From contig JARFXO010000001.1 of NCBI GenBank assembly GCA_029194665.1, forward strand, positions 372,001 through 436,000: DNA of 64,000 bases, read 5' to 3'. The translations under genes were made by a program, and so were the position numbers. Every line of letters begins with the position of its first letter. Within the stretch, counting starts at the first letter, position 1. The notes under the pieces are model-generated. The model ran no database searches and was not told the origin of the DNA. It saw only the letters and a list, made by a program, of their open reading frames with translations. Source of the DNA: Nitrospira sp. Lineage in GTDB: Bacteria > Nitrospirota > Nitrospiria > Nitrospirales > Nitrospiraceae. Of this stretch, positions 35,344 to 43,520 are shown one piece after another.

Positions 35344-37707
35344 ATGTCCGAATTGGCACGTATTTCTCGATGGGGTTATGGGATTGCTGTAGGTATCTTC
35401 GTGATCTGTGCGGCCACCGGCAACGACGTTTTCGCGCAAGGAACGTCTTCTTCAGATCCATCTGCGTCGGCGCGCGAGAAAGAGCTGCGCGATCAACTTA
35501 AGGATATTCTTCAGGAACTTGAGGAATTGCAGCAGAAGAAGGAGAGCGGCAAGCCTGAAGGAGAACGTCCAACGATTATTAAGGAGGACACGGAGCCTGC
35601 CTCAGAGGAGGCTGCGACCGAAGCCGCATCTGCGAAACCGGATTTCGATCTCGCTGACATGAGCATCGTCAGCAAGCGTCAACAGAATCGGCCTGAAGGG
35701 TTGTCGCTTTCGGCAACGGTCCCTTCCGAAACGGAATCCCAGCCGACCAGAACCATGAAAGAATCCATGGAATCGCTTCCCGGTATCGTCTTGCGACAGG
35801 CCAATGGGCCTCGAGATTTCAGCATGATGATCCGAGGACAAGGCGCCAAGACCACCTTTGCGATTCGGGATATCAAGGTGTACGAAGACGGAATCTCTCA
35901 GACCCAGTCCGACGGCCTTTCACGCCTGGATATGCAAGATCCCTGGTTCATGCGCAGCGTTGAAGTCATTCGCGGGGCATCCTCTTCCTTGTACGACAAC
36001 TACGCATTGGGTGGAATGGTTCACTTCCGAACGAGACGAGGGAGCGACATTCACGGGCTGGAAACATTCTTATCGGGAGGATCCTTTGGCTTCCAGAAGT
36101 ACGGCCTCGCCTTCGGCCAGGCAACGGACCGGTTCGATATCGCGATGTTCGGCAGTCAGATGGCGGCAGATGGATTTATCCAACACAGCAACTACAACAC
36201 GCAAACCCTTAATTTCAATATTCGGTACAAACTGGATGACCGGCAGAATTTCTACTTCAAAGCGATCACCAACTGGCTCAATACCAAAGTGCCCACCAGA
36301 CTCACACAGGGACAGTTCTTTGCTGATGAACGGCAGGCCGGTGGCGCGCAGACGCCTTGTACGCCCGGCACCTACAACCCCGGTTGCGCCAATGCGATTC
36401 TGCTCGATCAAAGCCGCGTCGATACCAGAACGATTATCGGAGGGATCTACGAACGTCAGATCGATGCAAACACTGTCTTGACGGTGGAAGCAGACTACGA
36501 CCTCAAAGACATCCAGCAATCATTTTCGCAGATTATCGAGAACACGAATCCCAACTACAAGAGCTATGCCGACTTGCGACACGACGGCCGACTGGGAGCC
36601 ATGCCCTTGAAGAGCTATGTCGGTTTCTTTGTCAATTACATGGATCAGAAGGGCAACACCTTCCAGAATCTTGCGGATGGCTTTGGAACGAAAGGGACGT
36701 TGCTGCAGAACACCCGTGGATCTATTTTCAACATCGGCGGTCGGTTTCGTGAGGAATTGGAATTCTATCAGAACTGGACTTTCGCGGTCGGCCTCGGCTT
36801 TGAACAATCGACTATCAGCGTGGATGCCACGAACTATAATCCAACCACTGCTTTGGTAGACACGCGCGCCAGCATCAATCGGTCCTATCTAAACTGGGCG
36901 CCGGAAGGAGCGCTGATTTGGAAACCATCGGTAGACTATCGCAATTGGATCCGGGCCTCGACTGGGTATGGGATTCCGCAGTTCAACAATCTCTTGCGAG
37001 ATCCTGTCACGGGACTTCCCGGGAGCAATTTCGACCTGAGACCCCAAAAGAATCTCAACCTTGAACTCGGGACGGAGATGAGGCTGCATCCGACCTTGCT
37101 CGTCCACCTCGTCGGATTTTATACGTTCTTTCGAGACGAAATCATCACACAGGTGATTTCAGGGAATAACACCGCATCGGTCAATGCACCCTCCTCCAGG
37201 TATCGCGGTGTCGAACTCTTCGCCGAATGGCGGCCTGTCTCAGGTCTGCGGGTATCCGGCGCCTACACCCACATCAATACGGAGTACATCAATTTTTCCG
37301 ATCGGACAGCTTCCGGATTCATTGTGCGTGACGGCAACCAAGTGCCGAATGTGCCGACCGACACTCTAAACGGGAAGCTGGAGTACTATCATGCGCCGAC
37401 CGGATGGGGTGCCTGGGTCGAAGGGAATTACTCCAATAGCTATTTCTTGAACAACAGTAATACGTTCGGATTTCCTTCCTATGTGACCGGGAACATCAAT
37501 GTGCACAAGAATATCGAACTGTCGAAATCCTCCTGGTTCCGATTCGCCAAGCTGTTCGTTCAAGTCGACAACATCGCAGACACGACATATGCCGCCTCCG
37601 GACAAGTGATCACCGGCGAAACACATGCCCAAGCTGCGGGGCGACAGGCGTTCTATGCCGGCTACGGGCGAGCTATTTATGGAGGGGTGACGTTAGGACT
37701 CTTTTAG
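35344..37707 (+). CDS. TonB-dependent outer-membrane receptor
   Basis: 787-residue receptor with a signal peptide (to about FAQG, residue 33). An uncommon N-terminal extension of about 70 residues is predicted coiled coil (EKELRDQLKDILQELEELQQ). A possible TonB box follows at FDLADMSIVSK, then the plug domain (LPGIVLRQANGPRDFSMMIRGQG, RSVEVIRGASSSLYDNYALGG) and a 22-strand-type barrel ending in aromatic Phe (GVTLGLF). One extracellular loop holds a Cys pair (TPCTPGTYNPGC). The ligand is not evident. Its context with TonB, thioredoxins and copper genes favours a metal or metal chelate, but siderophore or cobalamin-like ligands cannot be excluded. Confidence 0.88.
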   Translation: MSELARISRWGYGIAVGIFVICAATGNDVFAQGTSSSDPSASAREKELRDQLKDILQELEELQQKKESGKPEGERPTIIKEDTEPASEEAATEAASAKPDFDLADMSIVSKRQQNRPEGLSLSATVPSETESQPTRTMKESMESLPGIVLRQANGPRDFSMMIRGQGAKTTFAIRDIKVYEDGISQTQSDGLSRLDMQDPWFMRSVEVIRGASSSLYDNYALGGMVHFRTRRGSDIHGLETFLSGGSFGFQKYGLAFGQATDRFDIAMFGSQMAADGFIQHSNYNTQTLNFNIRYKLDDRQNFYFKAITNWLNTKVPTRLTQGQFFADERQAGGAQTPCTPGTYNPGCANAILLDQSRVDTRTIIGGIYERQIDANTVLTVEADYDLKDIQQSFSQIIENTNPNYKSYADLRHDGRLGAMPLKSYVGFFVNYMDQKGNTFQNLADGFGTKGTLLQNTRGSIFNIGGRFREELEFYQNWTFAVGLGFEQSTISVDATNYNPTTALVDTRASINRSYLNWAPEGALIWKPSVDYRNWIRASTGYGIPQFNNLLRDPVTGLPGSNFDLRPQKNLNLELGTEMRLHPTLLVHLVGFYTFFRDEIITQVISGNNTASVNAPSSRYRGVELFAEWRPVSGLRVSGAYTHINTEYINFSDRTASGFIVRDGNQVPNVPTDTLNGKLEYYHAPTGWGAWVEGNYSNSYFLNNSNTFGFPSYVTGNINVHKNIELSKSSWFRFAKLFVQVDNIADTTYAASGQVITGETHAQAAGRQAFYAGYGRAIYGGVTLGLF

Positions 37708-37780
37708 GAAGCTATGGATGCATCACGGGGTAGAGACAAGGTTTGCATGGGCTGGACGACGAATTTGACGGAGGTGTCAT

Positions 37781-37999
37781 ATGGACAAATTGCTGTTGCG
37801 TGTGGACGAGGCGGCAGAATATTTGAGTGTAAGCCGATGGACGATCTACCGATGGGTGGAAGAGGGCAAGTTGCGGGGCGCCAAGATCGGGAAGGGCAGT
37901 TTGCGCATTTTTAATGAGTCGGTTCAATGCTTGATTCAGAAGTCTGCGGTTCTCAGCGACGGCACGTTGTCTGGCTCCATCCGTGCCCGCACGCCTTGA
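37781..37999 (+). CDS. Small excisionase-family helix-turn-helix protein
   Basis: 72-residue DNA-binding protein of the MerR-like/excisionase type: LRVDEAAEYLSVSRWTIYRWVEEGKLRGAKIG is the winged helix-turn-helix. A strong ribosome binding site (GGAGG, six bases upstream of ATG) supports expression. Such proteins act as recombination directionality factors or small regulators. It lies between the receptor gene and a decayed transposase. It may be a leftover of a mobile element or a regulator of the cluster, and sequence alone cannot decide. Confidence 0.7.
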   Translation: MDKLLLRVDEAAEYLSVSRWTIYRWVEEGKLRGAKIGKGSLRIFNESVQCLIQKSAVLSDGTLSGSIRARTP

Positions 38000-38060
38000 C
38001 CCACCATCGTCATCCGGCGGACCAAGGGATGCCCGTGAAAAGTTCCCGCCGATCTTTTCA

Positions 38061-38350
38061 TCAGCTCTCAATCGCCGGATGTGCAGTCCTGCTGCATGTA
38101 TAGTAGAACCGGTGTTGATCCGGTGGACTTTGCAGCCTCAGCTCCTGATACCTCACGACGTTGTCCTTACCCACCATCCGGTCCTCTTGCCCGCACAGAA
38201 TCGCTGCGAGGTGCTGGTCGTGCCACTCCACGAAGACCCCCACATTTTGGCCGCCGGCACCGCAAAACTCCATATTGAAAGCAATGAGAGCGACACATTC
38301 CGTATGCCTCGAGCGTCAGGCAGTGATAGCGTCGAATAGATCAGTGACAA
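38061..38350 (-). pseudogene. Remnant of an ISNCY-like transposase
   Basis: The roughly 440 bp between the HTH gene and the next small gene hold pieces of a transposase C-terminal region on the minus strand, in two frames. One frame gives a FAVPAA segment. The frame ending at 38061 gives VEWHDQHLAAILCGQED, RMVGKDNVVRYQELRLQ and PPDQHRFYY. This order resembles the ILCxQEERxVGxDNxVxYxxxxLQ pattern near the end of ISNCY-group transposases. A frameshift separates the pieces and the upstream catalytic part is gone. No terminal inverted repeats were found. The element is dead. Confidence 0.5.
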
Positions 38351-38448
38351 ATGTTAATTGAGAATCGCTACTTGTTGCAACGATGAGCAATCGTCGGTAG
38401 ACAAGTTGTCGGGTCTGCCGTATAGAGACGGCTATTGTGGTGAGATTC

Positions 38449-38799
38449 ATGATGCGACCCCGGCTCTCCCGCTATACCGTGTGGCTCATCGGGTTTGTGG
38501 TGTTGATCTACAGCACACTGCTCGTGATGACTGCGGGGTGTGCCCTGACTCATGCGGACCGGTTTCGGAGTCATCAGCACCATCATAGCGACAAAGGGTC
38601 ATCCGATCAGAATCTACTCTGCGCCTGGGTTTGCCAGGCAACAGTAGATGCCGCCGAAACAAGCGGGTCTCCGTCGACTGTCACTCAGCTGGCGATGAGG
38701 CCCGCCGCTCTCGCCTCCGGTCGATTTTGTCTCTTGCAACCGTCTTCAACCGTTCAGACTCGCGCGCCTCCATCGTTCTCCCTCGTCAGGATCGGATAA
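38449..38799 (+). CDS. Small exported His-rich protein with C-A-W-V-C motif
   Basis: Third member of the family, 116 aa. The ATG at 38449 begins MMRPRLSRYTVWLIGFVVLI, a membrane or signal segment ending in TAGC, then a His cluster (RSHQHHHSD), LLCAWVCQA and a C-terminal TRAPPSFSL. It shares the CAWVCQ hexapeptide with the copy at 34925 and the RAPP-x-FSL ending with the copy at 29970. A GGTGAG-like ribosome site precedes the ATG, and GTG codons at 38437 and 38440 are alternatives. The second barrel gene follows after 211 bp in which nothing recognisable is seen. Confidence 0.62.
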   Translation: MMRPRLSRYTVWLIGFVVLIYSTLLVMTAGCALTHADRFRSHQHHHSDKGSSDQNLLCAWVCQATVDAAETSGSPSTVTQLAMRPAALASGRFCLLQPSSTVQTRAPPSFSLVRIG

Positions 38800-39010
38800 G
38801 CAGTAGCCGATAGGTTCACTCTACACGCCTCTGCTTATTGAGCCTCGGCGCATTCAGGCAACAACGACAAGCGGGGTGGGTTGTCCGGGCCGGCGGCCAT
38901 CCGGCTTCTGGCGCCAAGTCCGCACTTGCTCCGTTATCAATTCTGTAGTGCGGCGAGGGGAACCGTTTGGACCCCGTTTATGGCGGGACTAACAGAAAGA
39001 CCATGGATCT

Positions 39011-40075
39011 ATGCTACGTAAGCTCTTGTTCTCTGTCATTGCGCTTGTGGGTGCAGTGGGAATGTGGGGCTCCACGCTTTGGCCATCCACTGCCCACGCT
39101 TCTTGCGGCGCGGTCACTTGCTTTGTCGTCATCGGCTCGCAACAGCAGGTCTCGCCTGCGGGGATACTCACCACGAACCTCATGTACAACTACACGCCTT
39201 CCTCTCCCGGACCGGAGGGGGCGAACACGATCCCCTTTGCGAACCAGCAAACCAAACAACTCATTTTAGGCAATACCCAGGTCGACAAACTGGAAACGCT
39301 CGTACAAACGGCGGCGCTGAATCTGAACTATGGCCTTACGGAACGATTTGGACTCGAAGTGATGCTGCCGTATAAGTGGGTGCAGTCCATCGGCCAGTTT
39401 GGACCGGGCACGGTCTCGAACTATGACAACAACGGACTGGGCGATGTGATGGCGAGGCTGAAATACAACATGCTCCCAACCCTACGGAGCATGTTCGTGC
39501 TGGATATGGCCGTCTATTTTCCGACGGGCACATATCAGCAGACGGGACCGAACGGTCAATATGCGGAATCCACGCTCCAGCTCGGCCGGGGCGCGTTCGG
39601 TTTCCAGCCGGGCTTCTACCAGACCTACGAAATTCTCCCCCATCGGCTGAATCAGTTTTCACAGGGGACCTGGCGCTATAGCCTCCGCAATTCTGACGGC
39701 TATCAGTTCGGACAGGAATTCTCGTTCAATGCGGGGTTCAATATTGTGACGGTTCCCTGGCTGGTTCTGACCGAACAGATCAACTTCCGGTACAAGACTC
39801 AGGACAGTATGGACGCGGCGCTGTACCAGTTCGTCGGACCACCGATCGATCGGGCGTTACCGGTTGATTTGACCGTAACCAGCCGTTCTGTCCCGACGAC
39901 GAACTTCACGTTTGTCGGGTTTTCGACCGGCCTGCTGGTCAATCTGTGGGACTATGCCCAGGCCTATTTCATCGCGCAGATTCCGATCTACCGAGATTTC
40001 AACGGCAACCTGCAACAGGACACGAGCTTTGTGGCAGGGGTGACGAGGAGTTTTCAAGTCCTGGGAGGGTCGTAA
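39011..40075 (+). CDS. Outer-membrane beta-barrel protein with Cys-containing N-terminus (copy 2)
   Basis: Paralogue of the protein at 30377, 354 aa. A signal peptide (cleaved near AHAS, about residue 30) is followed by the identical CGAVTCFVVIGSQQQV. Further shared blocks are NYGLTERFGLEVMLPY, YNMLPTLRSM, PHRLNQF, DGYQFG and TSFVAGVTRSFQ. The family is the PF13557-like barrel group. Sequence between the blocks has diverged well beyond recent duplication. It is preceded and followed (15 bp later) by small CxWxC proteins, so it is flanked on both sides by the family. The substrate is unknown. Confidence 0.8.
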   Translation: MLRKLLFSVIALVGAVGMWGSTLWPSTAHASCGAVTCFVVIGSQQQVSPAGILTTNLMYNYTPSSPGPEGANTIPFANQQTKQLILGNTQVDKLETLVQTAALNLNYGLTERFGLEVMLPYKWVQSIGQFGPGTVSNYDNNGLGDVMARLKYNMLPTLRSMFVLDMAVYFPTGTYQQTGPNGQYAESTLQLGRGAFGFQPGFYQTYEILPHRLNQFSQGTWRYSLRNSDGYQFGQEFSFNAGFNIVTVPWLVLTEQINFRYKTQDSMDAALYQFVGPPIDRALPVDLTVTSRSVPTTNFTFVGFSTGLLVNLWDYAQAYFIAQIPIYRDFNGNLQQDTSFVAGVTRSFQVLGGS

Positions 40076-40089
40076 GCCGCGTGCCGCGT

Positions 40090-40440
40090 ATGAACCGTGA
40101 GACGAACGGCAGGCTGAGGACTTTGCTTGCATGGGGTTATCGCTCCCGATGCGGTGCGCTTGTTGCTGCGTTGACCTTGTGCTTGGCTCCGCTTGCCCAT
40201 GCCCATGAAGAGGGGGCGATGGCATCTCATTGTCCCCATGATGCGGCGTCCGCTGCCAGTCATTGTGCCTGGCACTGTGGCGGGCTCGATATCCAGGGCG
40301 GCGTTGGACGATGCGAAGTCTTCGCCGACCTTCACGTAAACCGCGCCTGGAGCCTAGGCGGTATTTCCCTATTGGATACTGTCTTTGCCGGCGGATTCCC
40401 GCCTCGTGGCCCGCCGCAGGTTGTTCGTCAGACCGCATAA
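40090..40440 (+). CDS. Small exported His-rich protein with C-A-W-H-C motif
   Basis: Fourth member, 116 aa. The N-terminus is basic (MNRETNGRLRTLLAWGYRSR) and followed by a signal segment (CGALVAALTLCLAPLAHAH). The mature part has HCPHDAASAASHCAWHCGG, with His in place of the hydrophobic residue before and inside the Cys motif. It ends PPRGPPQVVRQTA, the RGPP variant of the terminal motif. It lies 15 bp after the second barrel gene, so here the small gene follows rather than precedes its barrel. The family assignment rests on motif order only. Confidence 0.6.
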   Translation: MNRETNGRLRTLLAWGYRSRCGALVAALTLCLAPLAHAHEEGAMASHCPHDAASAASHCAWHCGGLDIQGGVGRCEVFADLHVNRAWSLGGISLLDTVFAGGFPPRGPPQVVRQTA

Positions 40441-40516
40441 AACCATGTTCACTCAGGGAGCCGGATGCGCTCCCGTCAATATTTAGAAAACGACACTAAC
40501 CAGAAAGGACCGGTCC

Positions 40517-42061
40517 ATGGAAGCTACGAAGAGAGGAAGTTATCTACCCAGTATCACAACTGGCGCGTTAGGACTCGCGTTGATCGGCCTTGCTGCGTGC
40601 GGTTCAGGGGAATCCACTCCGACCACGGGAACACCGGCGCCCGGCGGCAGCGCCGGAGCGAGCAGCCCCTTGGCATTCGTGAATAATACGGGCGACAAGA
40701 GCCTGACCAGCGTCGCGTTGAAAGGCGACTCAGGGAATGTCGTGGTTAACACAATCCCCGCGGCGCAATTCGAGAATGTGGCCTTGGGAGATATGCAGTT
40801 TTCAATCGGAGAATGGGTCTTCGTCAATCTGACAGCTGCCAACAAAGTTGCGACGATCGATCCCTTGACGGCGGCAACTCCCGTACACGAGGTGAATCTG
40901 CCTGCCGGCACCAGACCGGTCCATATCTACCGCGATACAAACGATGGAGAAGTGATCTGGATCATGAACGATGGCGACAGCACCCCTGGCGCAACTACTC
41001 CGGGTGAAGATCTGGTCAACTGCAACAATCCAGCTCGCCCCGGCGGTGCAGTCCCGGGCGGCTCGGTCACAATTATTCACAACTCTCATCTTGGACCGGG
41101 AGGAACAGCACCCACGGTCGAGAAAACGATCTGTGTGCTGGCCGCCGGACACCGCGTGACTGCTTTCTCATCCGGAGCTGGCGTTCCCAAACGAGCCTTC
41201 GTTTCCAGCGAAACCAGCGGTGAAATCGCCGTGATCGACGACGAGGAGTCATCGGCGGATTACCTCAAGATGGTCGCGCGCATTGATCTATGCGATTCGA
41301 CCAAGGAAACGACCCCTTGCAATGATGAGTCGCTCACTCCTTTGACGACTCCGTTCACACCTAATAGCTCTGGACCCCATGGAATTCGCTGGTCGAAACT
41401 CACGAAGAAAATCTACAGCATTCAAGAAGGATATGGACAGATCGCAGAAATCGATCCCACAACGTTTGCCATCACGAGGACCTTCGATCTCGCCGGCACA
41501 CCGTACACGTCGTATGGAATCAGCCCTGATGGAAGGTTTCTCATGCTGCGCGGAGAGACAATTGCTCCACAGGCGATGAAACTAGGCGTCATCGATCTCA
41601 GCGCCACGAATCCGGTTGTAGCAGACTTGAACACTCCGGAACTGGATGGGGCAACGACCGGGACGTTTCTGACCGGAGGTTCGTCATTCAAATTTTCCGC
41701 CGACGGACATCGCTTCTACCTCTTAGTCGGAAATTCCACAGCGGCGACAGTGACGAAGAAAGATCGCCTCTTTGCGTATGATTCGTCGACCCTCACCGCG
41801 ACGCCGTCGACGCTGACGCTTCTTCCGAACGGAGAAATCACCTTATTGCCAACAGGGCGACATAGCATGGATGTCTTGGTGCAGGGAGCCGGTGAAGCCA
41901 AGTACGTGGTGGTGTCTAATTTTGGTGCTCTTGGTTCGGTGTCCATCATCAATGCGGTGGATAATGCGATCAAAGAGAACGTAACTGTTGGGATAAGTCC
42001 TGGAGCAGTGTTGGTGTATTACCCCGGTGCTGCCGCCGCCGGCAACCAGGCGAGCAATTAG
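40517..42061 (+). CDS. Lipoprotein with YVTN/cytochrome-d1-like beta-propeller
   Basis: 514-residue exported lipoprotein. The lipobox LAAC lies at about residue 28 and is followed by a Gly/Thr/Pro-rich linker. The rest reads as propeller repeats with GxVxVID/AVIDDE and GISPDGRFLML-like blades. Four internal Cys are seen (NCNNPAR, TICVLA, DLCDST, TPCNDES). No catalytic site was recognised. Relatives of this fold serve as scaffolds or metal-binding proteins. It closes the plus-strand block, 76 bp after the last small His-rich gene, and may be co-transcribed with it. Function unknown. Confidence 0.65.
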   Translation: MEATKRGSYLPSITTGALGLALIGLAACGSGESTPTTGTPAPGGSAGASSPLAFVNNTGDKSLTSVALKGDSGNVVVNTIPAAQFENVALGDMQFSIGEWVFVNLTAANKVATIDPLTAATPVHEVNLPAGTRPVHIYRDTNDGEVIWIMNDGDSTPGATTPGEDLVNCNNPARPGGAVPGGSVTIIHNSHLGPGGTAPTVEKTICVLAAGHRVTAFSSGAGVPKRAFVSSETSGEIAVIDDEESSADYLKMVARIDLCDSTKETTPCNDESLTPLTTPFTPNSSGPHGIRWSKLTKKIYSIQEGYGQIAEIDPTTFAITRTFDLAGTPYTSYGISPDGRFLMLRGETIAPQAMKLGVIDLSATNPVVADLNTPELDGATTGTFLTGGSSFKFSADGHRFYLLVGNSTAATVTKKDRLFAYDSSTLTATPSTLTLLPNGEITLLPTGRHSMDVLVQGAGEAKYVVVSNFGALGSVSIINAVDNAIKENVTVGISPGAVLVYYPGAAAAGNQASN

Positions 42062-42227
42062 TCCGAGGTGGATCGGTCGATCTATTGAGGCTTCATCGAT
42101 GGATCATCCAGCAACAACACGAAGCGTTGGTTGATTTGGGTATATATTTTGTCCGAGCAGGCTGCCTCCGGCTCGGACCAAGCGCGGGGTGGAGGCGCGC
42201 CTCCCTTGGCCTCCGCCCTGTGGCGCG

Positions 42228-42772
42228 TTACCAACAATAAGGCCATGCCCCCCAGAAGGGGGACCAGTAGGGACCCCAATAAGGACCAGGCCCCATGCAG
42301 GGTCGCACGAGGGGGGCTTCTTGCTCGCTGTCGGTCCACACGCGCAGATCGTTGATGCGCACGAGCGGGTAGCTGTACTCCGTCTCATCGAGCGGCAAGG
42401 TTATCGAGCCATCCATCTCTCCTGTCACGGTAGGAAATGTGCCTGGCGGAACCGTCGTCGGGTCAAGAAATTCTCTCTGCAGGGCAAGGAAACGACCGTC
42501 AGACTTGCTAAGGTCCATCGTTGGTTGGGATGAAGGCGTGAGGGGTAGTTCAGAATTTCGATCCTCGTTCCCTCCTTCAAACGTCTCGCACTCAGTACCT
42601 TCCCCCCGAAAGTTACTGGCTGCCCGTTGAATGTTCTGGGCGCCGCTGTCACCTCCGTATAGGTGATTTGCGGAGTACCGGCCGACTGTTGGTCAACCTG
42701 CCTGCCCTTTGAGGCACAGCCAAGCGCGATCAAGAGCATCGAAGTCATCAAGGCATACCAGAGTTTCAGCAT
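42228..42772 (-). pseudogene. Slp-family outer-membrane lipoprotein gene with a frameshift
   Basis: Start at 42772 (MLKLWYALMTSMLLIALGC, a lipobox). The first part reads TEVTAAPRTFNGQPVTFGG then KGTRIEIL in one frame. The expected continuation, ELPLTPSSQPTMDLSKSDGR, then EFLDPTTVPPGTF and a Trp/Pro/Tyr-rich end (GPYWGPYWSPFWGAW), lies in the neighbouring frame. The switch occurs near 42553-42560, and a single missing base after the Leu codon (CTG) would explain it. The pieces join into a complete Slp-type protein of about 180 aa, so this is a recent frameshift or a sequencing error. The 166 bp between its end and the propeller gene show nothing. Confidence 0.75.
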
Positions 42773-42850
42773 GGCGCGATTATAACAAAGGGCAATGAAG
42801 CTCATCATCCGCTATAATGGCAGCGGCAGTTACAGGGAAAGGAGAATCAG

Positions 42851-43504
42851 ATGAATCGTTCGCAGAAGTGGATGAGGAGCCTTGTAGTCCTAGTCGGGGT
42901 CGTATGGTTACTGACCGTACCGTTGAACGCGATGGCCGCTAAACTCGAATTCAAGGGACAATTCGAAATACTGAAGGACGAGACGTCGACCCATCAGCCG
43001 GGGAAGGTGAAAGTCGTCGAGTTCGCAGACTTCTACTGCCCTCATTGCCATCATTTCGAGGAAACCGGGGTGCCGCTCCTTCTGAAAGAATTCGGGAATA
43101 GGGTTGACATCACGATGGTCGGATTCCCCGTCATCCCCGGAAAACTTCCGACCGTATTCGATATGTATGAGCAAGCGAAGCTGATGGGGAAGGGCGATCA
43201 AATGAGGGCGATCTTGTTCCGCACGATCCACAAGGACAAAGTCGATGGTGTGTTGGATCGCTCCATACGTGCCTTGTTGATCAAAGAGGCCGGCTTGGAC
43301 GTCGCGGCGTTCGAAGCAGGTCTGGAGAGTGGAAAGCCTGCCAGGCTGTTTGAAGAAGGGCGTCGTTGGGGAGAGCGGATCAAGGTGTCGTCGACGCCCT
43401 CGCTCTTGCTGGATGGGAATATCAAAGTCGACGGCGTCAATATGAACCAAGAAAATGTCGTCACCATCATTCGGAGCATCCTTGAGGCCGATGCAAAGAG
43501 GTGA
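42851..43504 (+). CDS. DsbA-family thiol:disulfide oxidoreductase
   Basis: Exported DsbA-like protein of 217 aa with a signal peptide ending near AMAA (residue 29). The redox motif is FYCPHC in VVEFADFYCPHCHHFEE, with the usual helical insertion, and the cis-Pro loop is SSTPSLLLDG. The CPHC active site is that of oxidising DsbA. It sits 17 bp upstream of the ECF sigma gene in the same direction, with the copper ATPase next, so oxidative folding of exported Cys-rich copper proteins is a reasonable inference. No DsbB is seen. Confidence 0.9.
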   Translation: MNRSQKWMRSLVVLVGVVWLLTVPLNAMAAKLEFKGQFEILKDETSTHQPGKVKVVEFADFYCPHCHHFEETGVPLLLKEFGNRVDITMVGFPVIPGKLPTVFDMYEQAKLMGKGDQMRAILFRTIHKDKVDGVLDRSIRALLIKEAGLDVAAFEAGLESGKPARLFEEGRRWGERIKVSSTPSLLLDGNIKVDGVNMNQENVVTIIRSILEADAKR

Positions 43505-43520
43505 CGGGTGAGGAGTTAGG

